Below, piece after piece: positions 39,757 to 48,556 of a stretch of DNA of 64,000 bases (the first letter of the stretch is position 1; the number at the start of each line of letters is the position of its first letter). The position numbers and the translations under genes were made by a program. The notes under the pieces were generated by a model that had not been told where the DNA came from, did no database searches, and was given only the letters and a program-made list of their open reading frames with translations. The stretch lies in assembly GCA_910587485.1 (NCBI GenBank), contig CAJUKN010000005.1, positions 138,806-202,805 on the forward strand, read 5' to 3'. The DNA is from an uncultured Lachnospira sp. GTDB taxonomy: Bacteria > Bacillota > Clostridia > Lachnospirales > Lachnospiraceae.

Positions 39757-40977
39757 TTGTATGATACGTCAAATTATACTTCAAGAATTAAAAAAAGAGT
39801 TTATGAAAAGTTAGATATGTCAACCGATATTGATGATAAGGATTTGCGTAATGTTATAGAAGAGTGTGTGCAGGAGGAGAGCAAGGTTTATATTATTCCA
39901 TTAAGACAGAGGGAAATTATTGAAGAATCTGTGTTTAATGCTATACGAAGATTAGATATATTACAAGAAATTTTAGAAGATGATTCTATAACAGAAATTA
40001 TGATTAATGGAAGTAAAGATATTTTTATTGAAAGAAATGGTAATTTGCAGCGGTGGGACAAGCATTTTGAAACAACAGATAAATTAGAAGATGTTGCACA
40101 AAAGATTGCTGCGTCGTCAAATAAAATTGTCAACACATCTGTACCCATTGTTGATACGAGGCTTGACGATGGTTCAAGAGTCAGTATTGTATTGCCTCCT
40201 ATTGCAATAGATGGTCCAGTAATAACAATAAGAAAATTTTATGATGACCCTCTTACAATGGAAAAACTTATTGCGTTTCATTCAGTGACACAAGAAGCAG
40301 CGGAATTTCTTGAAAAAGCAGTAAAAGCAAAATATAACATATTTATTTCAGGTGCTACAGGAAGTGGCAAGACAACATTTTTAAATGTATTGTCCAATTA
40401 TATACCAAGTGATGAAAGAGTAATTACAATTGAAGATTCCGCAGAATTGCAAATTAAAAATATTGATAATCTTGTGCGATTGGAGTCGCGTAAGGCTAAT
40501 ATTGAGGGAAAAAATGAAATTACAATAAGAGATTTAATTAAAGCTAGTTTGCGCTTAAGACCAGACCGTATTGTGGTGGGAGAAGTTCGTGGAGATGAAA
40601 CATTAGATATGGTTCAGGCAATGACAACAGGACATGATGGAAGCTTATCAACAGGACATGGAAATAGTCCACAAGATATGATGTCAAGACTTGAAACAAT
40701 GATATTGATGGGAATGGATATGTCATTGTCCGCAGTAAGAAAACAATTAGTGTCAGCAATTGACATTATAATTCATCTTGGAAGATTGAGAGATAGAACA
40801 AGGAGAGTGATGAAAATCGTTGAAATTGCAGGACTTCAAAATGGAGAAGTACAATATAATACTTTATTTGAATTTAAAGAGACAGGCGAAAAAGATGGGA
40901 AAGTACTTGGAGGACTTGTTTCAACTCAAAAAGAGCTTATGCACAAAGAAAAGATGCTTGCAGCGGGAATTTCATAA
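39757..40977 (+). CDS. tadA: Tad pilus assembly ATPase TadA/CpaF
   Basis: The 406-residue type II/IV secretion ATPase has Walker A SGATGSGKTTF (about 198-208), the Asp box TIEDSAELQI, Walker B-like RIVVGEVRGDE and the His box STGHGNSP. The N-terminal part holds EIMINGSKDIFIERNG, typical of CpaF. The start is TTG with AAGGAGG 13 bases upstream. It drives assembly of Flp-type pili. Confidence 0.95.
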   Translation: MYDTSNYTSRIKKRVYEKLDMSTDIDDKDLRNVIEECVQEESKVYIIPLRQREIIEESVFNAIRRLDILQEILEDDSITEIMINGSKDIFIERNGNLQRWDKHFETTDKLEDVAQKIAASSNKIVNTSVPIVDTRLDDGSRVSIVLPPIAIDGPVITIRKFYDDPLTMEKLIAFHSVTQEAAEFLEKAVKAKYNIFISGATGSGKTTFLNVLSNYIPSDERVITIEDSAELQIKNIDNLVRLESRKANIEGKNEITIRDLIKASLRLRPDRIVVGEVRGDETLDMVQAMTTGHDGSLSTGHGNSPQDMMSRLETMILMGMDMSLSAVRKQLVSAIDIIIHLGRLRDRTRRVMKIVEIAGLQNGEVQYNTLFEFKETGEKDGKVLGGLVSTQKELMHKEKMLAAGIS

Positions 40978-41686
40978 TAGTTATTATTTATTTTGGATTT
41001 TAACAGGAATATTATATATTATGCTTGCTGCATATTTATTTTTTGACAAGATATACTTTTCTATATTATTAAGTCCATATATTTATTTTTATGTAAAAAG
41101 TTCAAGAAAGAAAAAGATAAAGGATAATAAACAAAAGCTATGCAAAGAATTTAAGGATGCTATGTTATCTGTATCAGTTGCTTTAAATGCAGGATATTCT
41201 ATAGAAAATTCATTTAAAGAAGCATTGAAAGAATTGAATGTGTTGTATGGAAAAGATGCCATTATTGTTAAAGAATTTAAAGAAATAGTCACAAAAATTT
41301 CTAATAATGAAAATATTGAAGATGTGTTATGTGCGTTTGCAGATAATAGTGAGATTGAAGATATTGAGTATTTTGCCAATATATTTAAGTATGCAAAGAG
41401 AAGTGGCGGAAATATGATTGAAATTATTAGAGATACAGCATCAACCATTCGACAAAAAGTAGAAGTAGAGCAAGAAATACAGACTATTATAAGTGGAAAA
41501 AAGATGGAAGTTAAAGTTATGCAAATTATGCCATTTGCAATGATTGGATATTTAAGAATAACATCGCCTGAATTTTTAGTATCACTATATGGTAATGCAG
41601 CAGGAATTATTGTGATGTTTATCTGCCTTTTCATTTATGCAATAGCTGTATGGTTTGCAAAGAGGATAATAGAAATTGATATTTAA
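40895..41686 (+). CDS. tadB: Tad pilus membrane protein TadB
   Basis: The product of about 263 residues has two N-terminal hydrophobic segments, the T2SSF domain (KEFKDAMLSVSVALNAGYSI and FANIFKYAKRSGGNMIEII) and C-terminal membrane segments. The start is uncertain: the frame is open into tadA, and no strong ribosome site is near the ATG at 40895; TTG codons at 40916 and 40958 are alternatives. It overlaps tadA by up to about 80 bases. Confidence 0.85.
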   Translation: MGKYLEDLFQLKKSLCTKKRCLQREFHNSYYLFWILTGILYIMLAAYLFFDKIYFSILLSPYIYFYVKSSRKKKIKDNKQKLCKEFKDAMLSVSVALNAGYSIENSFKEALKELNVLYGKDAIIVKEFKEIVTKISNNENIEDVLCAFADNSEIEDIEYFANIFKYAKRSGGNMIEIIRDTASTIRQKVEVEQEIQTIISGKKMEVKVMQIMPFAMIGYLRITSPEFLVSLYGNAAGIIVMFICLFIYAIAVWFAKRIIEIDI

Positions 41687-42959
41687 TAGAAATATAATAA
41701 ACAATTTAAAAAATAGTATTAACTTACATAATAAAAAAGATGGTAATAATAATCTTAAATTAATAATTATTGCAATACTTACAATAGTATTTTCATTCTT
41801 TTATGTTTATGAAAATTGTATAGAAAATGCAATAACAATAGAAGATTTAAAAAGACCTGATTATAGTGAGGTTGAAAAAGAGCTTGATATGCAAGTATCT
41901 GTACAAGGAAAAAAATTTAATACATCTATTTATATTGAGCCTAAAGTATATACAGCAAAAGAAATTTCTGCTATTTTTTCAGAGATTTCAAAAATACTTG
42001 AAGATAGAATATTAGGACAGAACAGTGCCATCAATAATATAACAAGTGATGTTGTGTTATGTTCATCAATTGATAAATATCCAGTAACAATCCAATGGTT
42101 ATCTGATAATTATGAAGTGATAGATGAAAATGGTGTTGTACATAATATGCTGTTTGAAAAAGATGAGTGTGTAGAAGTTGTTTTGACAGCAATCCTTCAA
42201 TATGAATCCTATAGTGCAGAGTATTCTTATGAGATGACCGTGAAATCTTGTGATTTAAATGAAAAAAATTATCCAAAGAAAATAAGTGAAAATCTTGAAT
42301 TCGCCAAAAGAAATGATAGGGAAGAAGAATATATTTATTTGCCAAAAGAAATAGATGGGGTACCTATTACATATGAAAAAAAAGCAGATTGGAGTAATGT
42401 TTTAGTTATTGTAATGTTAGGAATTGCAGCTATTATAATCGTGATTTTTGGAGAAAAAAGTAAGCAGAAAAAAAGAGCAGATATCAGAAAAAAAGCATTA
42501 AAAAATAGTTATTCTGAGATGATTGCTAAAATCACATTACTTATTGGTGCAGGTATGACGATGAGAAAAGCTTGGGAAAAAATCGTAGAAGAGTATCAAT
42601 TTAAAAAACGTTATAAAAATATAAAATCAAATGTTGTCTATGAAGAAATGACAGAAAGTATGAATCAGCTAAAATCAGGCGTTTCAGAATTAAATGTATA
42701 TCAAGATTTTGGCAATCGATGTGATGTTAGAGAATATATGAAATTTAGTTCTTTATTAGCACAAAACTTGAAAAAAGGTTCAAGAGAATTATTGTCTATG
42801 TTGAAGATAGAAACAAAAGAGGCATTTGAAGAAAGAAAAAATCAAGCGAAAAGATATGGAGAAGAAGCAGGAACAAAACTTTTAGTTCCAATGATAATGA
42901 TATTGTTCGTAGTGATGGTTATTATTATGTATCCTGCATTAGTTAATTTTAATATGTGA
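41676..42959 (+). CDS. tadC: TadC-like membrane protein with N-terminal extra domain
   Basis: The 427-residue protein has a membrane segment at about 28-45, then about 195 residues predicted outside the cell, a second segment at about 243-262, and a C-terminal T2SSF domain with LLIGAGMTMRKAWEKIVEEY and a last helix VPMIMILFVVMVIIMYPALV. The usual TadC of about 300 residues has no such N-terminal part. The predicted extracytoplasmic domain includes VTIQWLSDNYEVIDENGVV, like a bacterial Ig/DUF-type fold. It starts at TTG 41676 with AGAGGA upstream and overlaps tadB. Confidence 0.82.
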   Translation: MIFNRNIINNLKNSINLHNKKDGNNNLKLIIIAILTIVFSFFYVYENCIENAITIEDLKRPDYSEVEKELDMQVSVQGKKFNTSIYIEPKVYTAKEISAIFSEISKILEDRILGQNSAINNITSDVVLCSSIDKYPVTIQWLSDNYEVIDENGVVHNMLFEKDECVEVVLTAILQYESYSAEYSYEMTVKSCDLNEKNYPKKISENLEFAKRNDREEEYIYLPKEIDGVPITYEKKADWSNVLVIVMLGIAAIIIVIFGEKSKQKKRADIRKKALKNSYSEMIAKITLLIGAGMTMRKAWEKIVEEYQFKKRYKNIKSNVVYEEMTESMNQLKSGVSELNVYQDFGNRCDVREYMKFSSLLAQNLKKGSRELLSMLKIETKEAFEERKNQAKRYGEEAGTKLLVPMIMILFVVMVIIMYPALVNFNM

Positions 42960-43028
42960 ATTTTTTATAAATTAATAAAAAATTATAACAGTAACATTGA
43001 TGTTTCAAGTTATGGAAAGGAATTAGTT

Positions 43029-43232
43029 ATGAAAATGTTAATCAATAAAAATTGGAAAAAAAGAATAAAAGATGTATTGGTAGGGCTTGAAGATGAGAGT
43101 GGAATGGGTGTTGTAGAAATTGTTTTGATTATTATTGTACTTGTAAGTTTAGTTGTTATTTTTAAAAAGCAGATAACCAGTTTAGTTAGTACATTGGTTT
43201 CTAAAATGAGCAGTCAGGCAAAGCAAGTCTAA
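43029..43232 (+). CDS. Flp-type pilin
   Basis: The 67-residue protein has a basic start (KMLINKNWKKRIKDVLVG), a prepilin cleavage context ESG-MGVVE with Glu at +5, and a hydrophobic helix VVEIVLIIIVLVSLVVIF. This layout is the Flp1-like pilin of Gram-positive Tad loci, and is probably the major pilin. GGAAAGGA precedes the ATG. Its stop overlaps the next ATG by one base. Confidence 0.88.
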   Translation: MKMLINKNWKKRIKDVLVGLEDESGMGVVEIVLIIIVLVSLVVIFKKQITSLVSTLVSKMSSQAKQV

Positions 43233-45397
43233 TGGCAAGCGTTAAAAAAGTTTCAGGGCAGATTACAATCTATGCAGCACTTTCATTAATGATAGTTATA
43301 TCATTAATCGTTACATGTGTTCAGTATGCTAGACAAACGCAAATGTTTGCTGAGCTGGATATGAGTACAAGAATGTCTATAGAGTCTGTATTTGCTGGGT
43401 ATCATAACAAGTTACAAGAAGAATTTGACATTTTGGCATTGAGTACTCAACAGTGCAGTGATGAGAAATTTCAATATTATGCTCATAATAATATTGATGG
43501 AATGGCAAATGTTAATGATATTCAATATCGTTCATCCTATATTCAAGATAAAAAATATATGACAGATAACAATGGAGAAGGTCTGGAAAAACAAATTTTG
43601 TTATATATGAAGAATGGAATTTATTTGGATATAATAGATGAAATTGGCAATATTGATAAAGTTACAAAAAAGTCAGAAACATTAAAAAAAATTACAGATG
43701 AAATAATGGATTTAGATGAAAAAATAGTTGTATTAGACCAATCTACTTTAAAATTAATTGAGTTGATTGAAGGGTTAAAAATAGATAGCAATGGAATGAT
43801 TCTTTCTAATGGCTTACCAGAATTGGTACAAAGTGGATTTGCAAAACAGATAATTTTAAAAGAATTGTCTATGGCTACAGTATCCATTTACAATGATAAT
43901 GTATATCGTTCAATTACTTTAGCACAAGACCGATATGTAAATGTTAATAAATTGATAGATGATTTGATAGATTGTATTGAATTATATAGTGAATCATTAG
44001 CAGAAAATAATGTAAGTGAAGCAAACTTGTGTGTATTTATGTATCAAAATTATATGGAACGATTAAGCAATGTTGTTATTACTGTAAAAGAAAAAAGCAG
44101 ACAAGCAATGAATATCATTGAAGAATATAATTCAGGTAAAGAAACAATATATAAACTTGTCGATAAATGTGAAAATGATATAAAAGATGCACAAGATATA
44201 TTGGAAGCAGAACTATTAAATAGTTTACTTGAGGAAGTCACTCGTTTTAAAGAAGATGAAACAAAAGCTATTGAAATGTTTTTTGTTGAGGATTTGTGGG
44301 AAAATTTAAATGATAATGCTTGTATATTAAATAATGTCAATAAAATATTAGAAAATGTTAAAAGAAATACATTAGAAAATATAGAACTTGAAAAATTAGA
44401 AGAATTAAAAATACAATATTATAATTTAAAAGAAGAAATACAAGGTATATCTAATGAAAAACTAGTAATTGATTATTCAAATGTTTGCTTTGACAGTAAT
44501 AGCAAAGATATAGGGGTTATCAGTCAACTTAAAGAATTATTAACAAAAGGTCTTGCAGAAATTGTTTTAACTGATTTTTCATTGAGTGATGGCAGTTATA
44601 ATTATAATGATTTAGCACAATCACATATGGATGCAACGAACGATAAGGAAGATTTTAAAGCAGAAAACAAAATAGATGAAGGTTTGATTCATCAGTATAT
44701 TGTAAATCGGTTTATGTGTTTTACAGATATAGAAGAAGAAAATCATAATCAAATAGATTTATGGTGCAATTTAGCTTATCCGTTAGAATATATTATAGCT
44801 GGAGAAAAAAGTGATAAGGAAAATATTTCAGAAATTATATTAAAATTATCTATTTTACGAGAAGGAGTAAATATAGCACACATCATAACAGATAGTGATA
44901 AAAGAAATCAAGCACAAGCATTAGCAATAAGTTTAGTGGGATTTACAGGAAATGCAGCAATTATTAAAGCAGCACAATTTTTAATTATGGGATTATGGGC
45001 ATATGGAGAAAGCATTATAGATATACGCCGTTTGTTTAATGGAGAAGAACTGAGTCTTTTCAAAACAAAAGAAGATTGGAAGCTATCTTTACAAAATTTA
45101 CTTTCTTTTAATTTTGAATTATCAAAGCAAAAAAATAGTACAGATAAAACAACATCAATTAAAAGATGGAGTGAAGGAAAGTTAAACTATAAAGATTATC
45201 TAACCATTTTATTAATGACTATAGATAAAAAATTAAAATTATTTAGAACAATGAGTGTAATGGAGTTGCGAATAATAGCATTGGGAGATATTGATTTTAG
45301 AATGAGTAGATATGTCTATCAGGCAACAGGTACGATAGGTGTACAATATGGTGATAAAAAATTATGTGAAAGAAGCGAGCAGTATGGATATATATAA
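43232..45397 (+). CDS. DUF5702-like Tad-locus surface protein
   Basis: The 721-residue protein has an N-terminal class III-like segment (GQITIYAALSLMIVISLIVT) that could be anchored or cut like a TadG-type pseudopilin, then a long helical region rich in Asp/Glu/Lys/Asn with coiled-coil character (LEKLEELKIQYYNLKEEIQG). It matches in place and layout the DUF5702 protein of Lachnospiraceae Tad loci. Its function is unknown; it may be a minor pilin or a structural surface element. Confidence 0.75.
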   Translation: MASVKKVSGQITIYAALSLMIVISLIVTCVQYARQTQMFAELDMSTRMSIESVFAGYHNKLQEEFDILALSTQQCSDEKFQYYAHNNIDGMANVNDIQYRSSYIQDKKYMTDNNGEGLEKQILLYMKNGIYLDIIDEIGNIDKVTKKSETLKKITDEIMDLDEKIVVLDQSTLKLIELIEGLKIDSNGMILSNGLPELVQSGFAKQIILKELSMATVSIYNDNVYRSITLAQDRYVNVNKLIDDLIDCIELYSESLAENNVSEANLCVFMYQNYMERLSNVVITVKEKSRQAMNIIEEYNSGKETIYKLVDKCENDIKDAQDILEAELLNSLLEEVTRFKEDETKAIEMFFVEDLWENLNDNACILNNVNKILENVKRNTLENIELEKLEELKIQYYNLKEEIQGISNEKLVIDYSNVCFDSNSKDIGVISQLKELLTKGLAEIVLTDFSLSDGSYNYNDLAQSHMDATNDKEDFKAENKIDEGLIHQYIVNRFMCFTDIEEENHNQIDLWCNLAYPLEYIIAGEKSDKENISEIILKLSILREGVNIAHIITDSDKRNQAQALAISLVGFTGNAAIIKAAQFLIMGLWAYGESIIDIRRLFNGEELSLFKTKEDWKLSLQNLLSFNFELSKQKNSTDKTTSIKRWSEGKLNYKDYLTILLMTIDKKLKLFRTMSVMELRIIALGDIDFRMSRYVYQATGTIGVQYGDKKLCERSEQYGYI

Positions 45398-46157
45398 AAT
45401 GAATAGTAAACTGCCTGCTGCTGCGACAGTAGAGGCTTCTTTAGTTATACCGTTGTATCTATATGCAGTTTTAACATTAATTTATATATTACAGTTTATA
45501 AATGTAAGATGTGATATAGATGAGGCAGCATATTATGCTTTAAAGTATCAAACAGGTGTAGCTCGTTTATCAGGGGCAGTTACATCTGCCTCAATATATG
45601 GCAGTTTATTGAATCATTTAGGGTACAATTATGCTTCAAATCATAATATTATTGGTGGCAATGCTGGAATTATAGTATTAGCAGATAGGTCGAGCGACAG
45701 TAGTATTTTAAATGTTGATATTACTTATCATATAAGAAATCCTTTTGATATATTTGGTGTTGGTATTTTAAAACAAACACATACATATACTGTCGAAACT
45801 TGGCTTGGAGAGGATAAAAGTCGAGAATGGAAAAAAGATAGTGATACAGAGAATGAAAAAGTATATATAACTGAAAATAGTGATGTATTTCATAGAAAAA
45901 GGCAATGTTCTTCGTTATCTGTTACAATTATGGAAATTTCTATTGATAAAGTGGGGATTGCAAGAAATGAAAATGGTGGAAAATATTATGAATGTTCATC
46001 TTGTAAAAAACAGGGGTATGGAAATATTGTATATATCACACCATTTGGAAGGGAATATCATGGACGCAACAATTGTTTTGCATTAAAAAGAACGGTCTTG
46101 CAAGTGCCGATTGATTCAGTAAAAGATAGAAGGGCATGTTTATTATGTGGACAATAG
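45384..46157 (+). CDS. TadE-like pseudopilin with two Cys-rich C-terminal modules
   Basis: The product of about 257 residues has the TadE-type segment ATVEASLVIPLYLYAVLTLI, a middle domain, and at the end two similar modules: VYITENSDVFHRKRQCSSL ... YYECSSC and VYITPFGREYHGRNNC ... RRACLLCG. Each has H-x3-4-C and C-x2-C, possible metal ligands. These modules resemble short zinc-type domains found at the ends of nucleases and competence-like proteins. The start is uncertain; ATG at 45384 or 45399. Confidence 0.72.
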   Translation: MDIYKMNSKLPAAATVEASLVIPLYLYAVLTLIYILQFINVRCDIDEAAYYALKYQTGVARLSGAVTSASIYGSLLNHLGYNYASNHNIIGGNAGIIVLADRSSDSSILNVDITYHIRNPFDIFGVGILKQTHTYTVETWLGEDKSREWKKDSDTENEKVYITENSDVFHRKRQCSSLSVTIMEISIDKVGIARNENGGKYYECSSCKKQGYGNIVYITPFGREYHGRNNCFALKRTVLQVPIDSVKDRRACLLCGQ

Positions 46158-46190
46158 ATTATATCTTATCTATTTATTGCAGGTGCAGGG

Positions 46191-46293
46191 AGTTAAGCAG
46201 ATATGAACAATCTGCTTTGCTACTTGCTTATAATCTCATTGCCATTTTGTTACATTTTTTTAAACAGATAAGTTGAACTCTTACCTGATAAAA
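46191..46293 (-). repeat. Dispersed structured repeat, copy C (reverse)
   Basis: Read on the minus strand it contains GAGTTCAACTTATCTGTTTA, TGGCAATGAGATTATAAGCA and the hairpin region GCAGATTGTTCATATCTGC. It aligns to copy D (48440) over about 90 bases. It fills most of the gap between the TadE-like gene and the second prepilin peptidase gene. Confidence 0.75.
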
Positions 46294-46332
46294 TACATAT
46301 AAAAAATTGAAAAGGAGGATAAATGAAGCATT

Positions 46333-46758
46333 GTGGAAAAATATTTGTTAAATATTGTCCTTATTGTAATTTTATTTTTATTGTCAATAGAAGATATAAG
46401 ACATAAGTCCATTCGTTTATGGGAACTGATTATTTGCATTGGTATATCTGTAAGTTATTCTTGTGTTTCTGATTTGTATGGATTCAAACATATGATTATT
46501 AGTATACCAATTTTTTGTATTCTATTGTGGGTAAATGCAGTAACAAAATGTTTTGGAATGGCTGATATTTTAGTGATTTTTGTATTGAATTGTGTGAAAG
46601 GAGTATTTTTTTCAATTGTTGTTTTTGGGATGGCTATAACATTGGCAGCAATAGTAAATCTTTTTTTATATATAAGAAAAAAAGTCCAATTAAAAAGTAC
46701 CATTCCTTTTATACCATATATAAGTATTTGTACATTGGGGGCAATGATATGCGTTTAG
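46333..46758 (+). CDS. Second A24-type prepilin peptidase-like protein
   Basis: The 141-residue membrane protein has LSIEDIRHKSIRLWEL (first Asp motif) and KCFGMADILVIFVLN, where the usual GxGD second motif reads GMAD. About four hydrophobic segments are visible. The start is GTG at 46333; AAGGAGG lies 14 bases upstream. A second, divergent peptidase in one Tad locus suggests two prepilin classes, or a degenerate enzyme. Confidence 0.7.
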   Translation: MEKYLLNIVLIVILFLLSIEDIRHKSIRLWELIICIGISVSYSCVSDLYGFKHMIISIPIFCILLWVNAVTKCFGMADILVIFVLNCVKGVFFSIVVFGMAITLAAIVNLFLYIRKKVQLKSTIPFIPYISICTLGAMICV

Positions 46759-46976
46759 AAGCATCCTTTACTGTTGAAAATTCGGTTATTATTTCAATTT
46801 TTACAATTATTATAGTAAGTATTGTTTTATTGTGTATCTCTATTCATGGAAGTGTTCAAAGTAATTATAATCAGTTTAGAAAAAATATGGAATTACAAGA
46901 AAATAAAAATAATAATCAAGATGACATGATACGATTTATTCATGCAGTATCGAAACAAAGGAGTGGATTGAATTAA
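46749..46976 (+). CDS. Small TadE-like pseudopilin
   Basis: The 75-residue product MRLEASFTVENSVIISIFTI has the Glu-containing hydrophobic start of TadE pseudopilins followed by a short polar tail. GGGGG at 46737-46741 fits the ATG at 46749, which overlaps the peptidase gene by 10 bases. A longer frame starting at 46590 was rejected because it would run through the peptidase gene. Confidence 0.65.
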   Translation: MRLEASFTVENSVIISIFTIIIVSIVLLCISIHGSVQSNYNQFRKNMELQENKNNNQDDMIRFIHAVSKQRSGLN

Positions 46977-46978
46977 AG

Positions 46979-48379
46979 ATGAATAAGATACAATATGAAC
47001 AAGAAAATAATATGAGATATATGAAAATTGAATTTTGTAATATGACACAAGAAGCAGAATATGAAATTAAAATGTTAATGAATAATCAAATTAGTATATT
47101 TTTGCCAATTGCTATAAAGACAATTAATAATAAAAATATATATTTTTATGATGTTACTTCCAAACAGCAGTATTGTAAAATATATGAATTTAATAAATTG
47201 CAGATGAAAGATGTTGAATTGATTTTAAATAGTCTTGAAACGATGGCACAAATTGTTAATAATTATATGCTAAATTTGGATTCAGTAATGGTTACGCCAG
47301 ATATGTTGTTTCTTGATTTGACAAATAAAAAAGTAATGTTTACTTATATTCCAATGTGTGATGAAATGGATTTTGAATTAAATTTGAGTCCATCATTTGA
47401 TAATTATATAAAGGAATTGTTTGATTTTATTATTGAGCATTTTGACCATGAAAGTGATAAAAAAAGTGTAGTAAAGATATATTATATATACCAAAAGATT
47501 ATTCAACATGAATATAACATAATAAAAATAAGTGATTTATTGTATGAACAGGAAGAAGTATCCATTCAAGATAATGAAATAAATGCAGATAATGAAAGTG
47601 ATGAAATTATTATTAAAGAGATACCACAAGAAATTATTGAAGATGAAGTAGAGTGTAAAAATAAATCTTTAATAAATACAATTTCACTTATAAAAGGAAT
47701 AGTTGCATTTTTCTTTGTTTTAAATGCTGCTAAAATATTGGCACCAGAAATTATACCTCTTCCATATAGTGGAATGATTCCTATTGTCGTATGTGTGTGT
47801 TTAACTGCTTTGTTACTAGTATTATCGAAAATACCAGATTATGCTTTTATAAAACTGAATAAAAGAAGTATGAAACAACCTTTTACTGTCTCATCTAATG
47901 TAAAATATAATAATATTGATAGTAATACAGATAATAATATGATAAACAACAATATTACTTGTGACACAAAAAATGATTTGAAAAACAATTTTGTTGATTA
48001 TTCTGTTCATAATGATGATAGTCAATCTGTTGAACATACAATGTTGCTATCCGATTATTTTGAAAGGAACAAAAAAAGTAAAAATATAAAAATGACCTAT
48101 TGTGGAGAGGATAACTTAGAAGATATTTTTATAGATAAGTTACCATGTGTTGTTGGAAGTATGGCTGAACATTGTAATTATGTAATTGATAGTAAAATTG
48201 TAAGTCATATTCACATGTGTATTTTAAAAATAGAAGATATTTATTATATAGAGGATATGAATTCTACAAATGGAACGTATTTGAATGGAGAAAGACTGAT
48301 AGCTAATGAGCGAAAAGAGATAAAAAAAGATGACGTGGTACTTGTTGCAACATTGCCTTATAAGGTTGAAATGATTTAA
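46979..48379 (+). CDS. FHA-domain protein with DUF6382-like N-terminal part
   Basis: The 466-residue protein has an N-terminal domain (to about residue 180) with MLFLDLTNKKVMFTYIPMCD, like DUF6382, two hydrophobic segments at about 240-260 and 265-285, a polar Asn/Asp-rich linker, and a C-terminal FHA domain (about 385-466) with CVVGS, SHIHMCI and DMNSTNGTYLNGERL. The Arg of the usual GR-x is replaced (VVGSMAEH). FHA domains bind phosphothreonine, so it may connect the Tad locus to a Ser/Thr kinase not in this window. Confidence 0.82.
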   Translation: MNKIQYEQENNMRYMKIEFCNMTQEAEYEIKMLMNNQISIFLPIAIKTINNKNIYFYDVTSKQQYCKIYEFNKLQMKDVELILNSLETMAQIVNNYMLNLDSVMVTPDMLFLDLTNKKVMFTYIPMCDEMDFELNLSPSFDNYIKELFDFIIEHFDHESDKKSVVKIYYIYQKIIQHEYNIIKISDLLYEQEEVSIQDNEINADNESDEIIIKEIPQEIIEDEVECKNKSLINTISLIKGIVAFFFVLNAAKILAPEIIPLPYSGMIPIVVCVCLTALLLVLSKIPDYAFIKLNKRSMKQPFTVSSNVKYNNIDSNTDNNMINNNITCDTKNDLKNNFVDYSVHNDDSQSVEHTMLLSDYFERNKKSKNIKMTYCGEDNLEDIFIDKLPCVVGSMAEHCNYVIDSKIVSHIHMCILKIEDIYYIEDMNSTNGTYLNGERLIANERKEIKKDDVVLVATLPYKVEMI

Positions 48380-48439
48380 TAATTATGCTATATTAACTCT
48401 ATATGATTATATTTATGTATATATGATTCAACCTCATTA

Positions 48440-48533
48440 GGGGAGAGTTCAACTTACCTGTTAAAAAAATGCCACAAAGTGGCAATGAGGTTATGAGCAA
48501 ACAGTGAAGCGGATTCCGAATATCCACTTAACA
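48440..48533 (+). repeat. Dispersed structured repeat, copy D
   Basis: It contains GAGTTCAACTTACCTGTTAA, the perfect hairpin TGCCAC-AAA-GTGGCA, GAGGTTATGAGCAAACAG and GCGGATTCCGAATATCC. It lies between the FHA gene and the flavodoxin-SCP2 gene. Confidence 0.78.
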
Positions 48534-48556
48534 TAAACACTATAAGGAGTAGGATA

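Noticed and set aside
41089..41634. 181-codon frame on the minus strand in tadB
   Set aside because: It mirrors the conserved T2SSF domain of TadB and shows the composition of an antisense shadow.
46590..46748. Longer form of the small TadE-like gene starting inside the second peptidase gene
   Set aside because: The conserved pseudopilin start is at 46749 with GGGGG upstream; the extra part is the other frame of a membrane protein gene.
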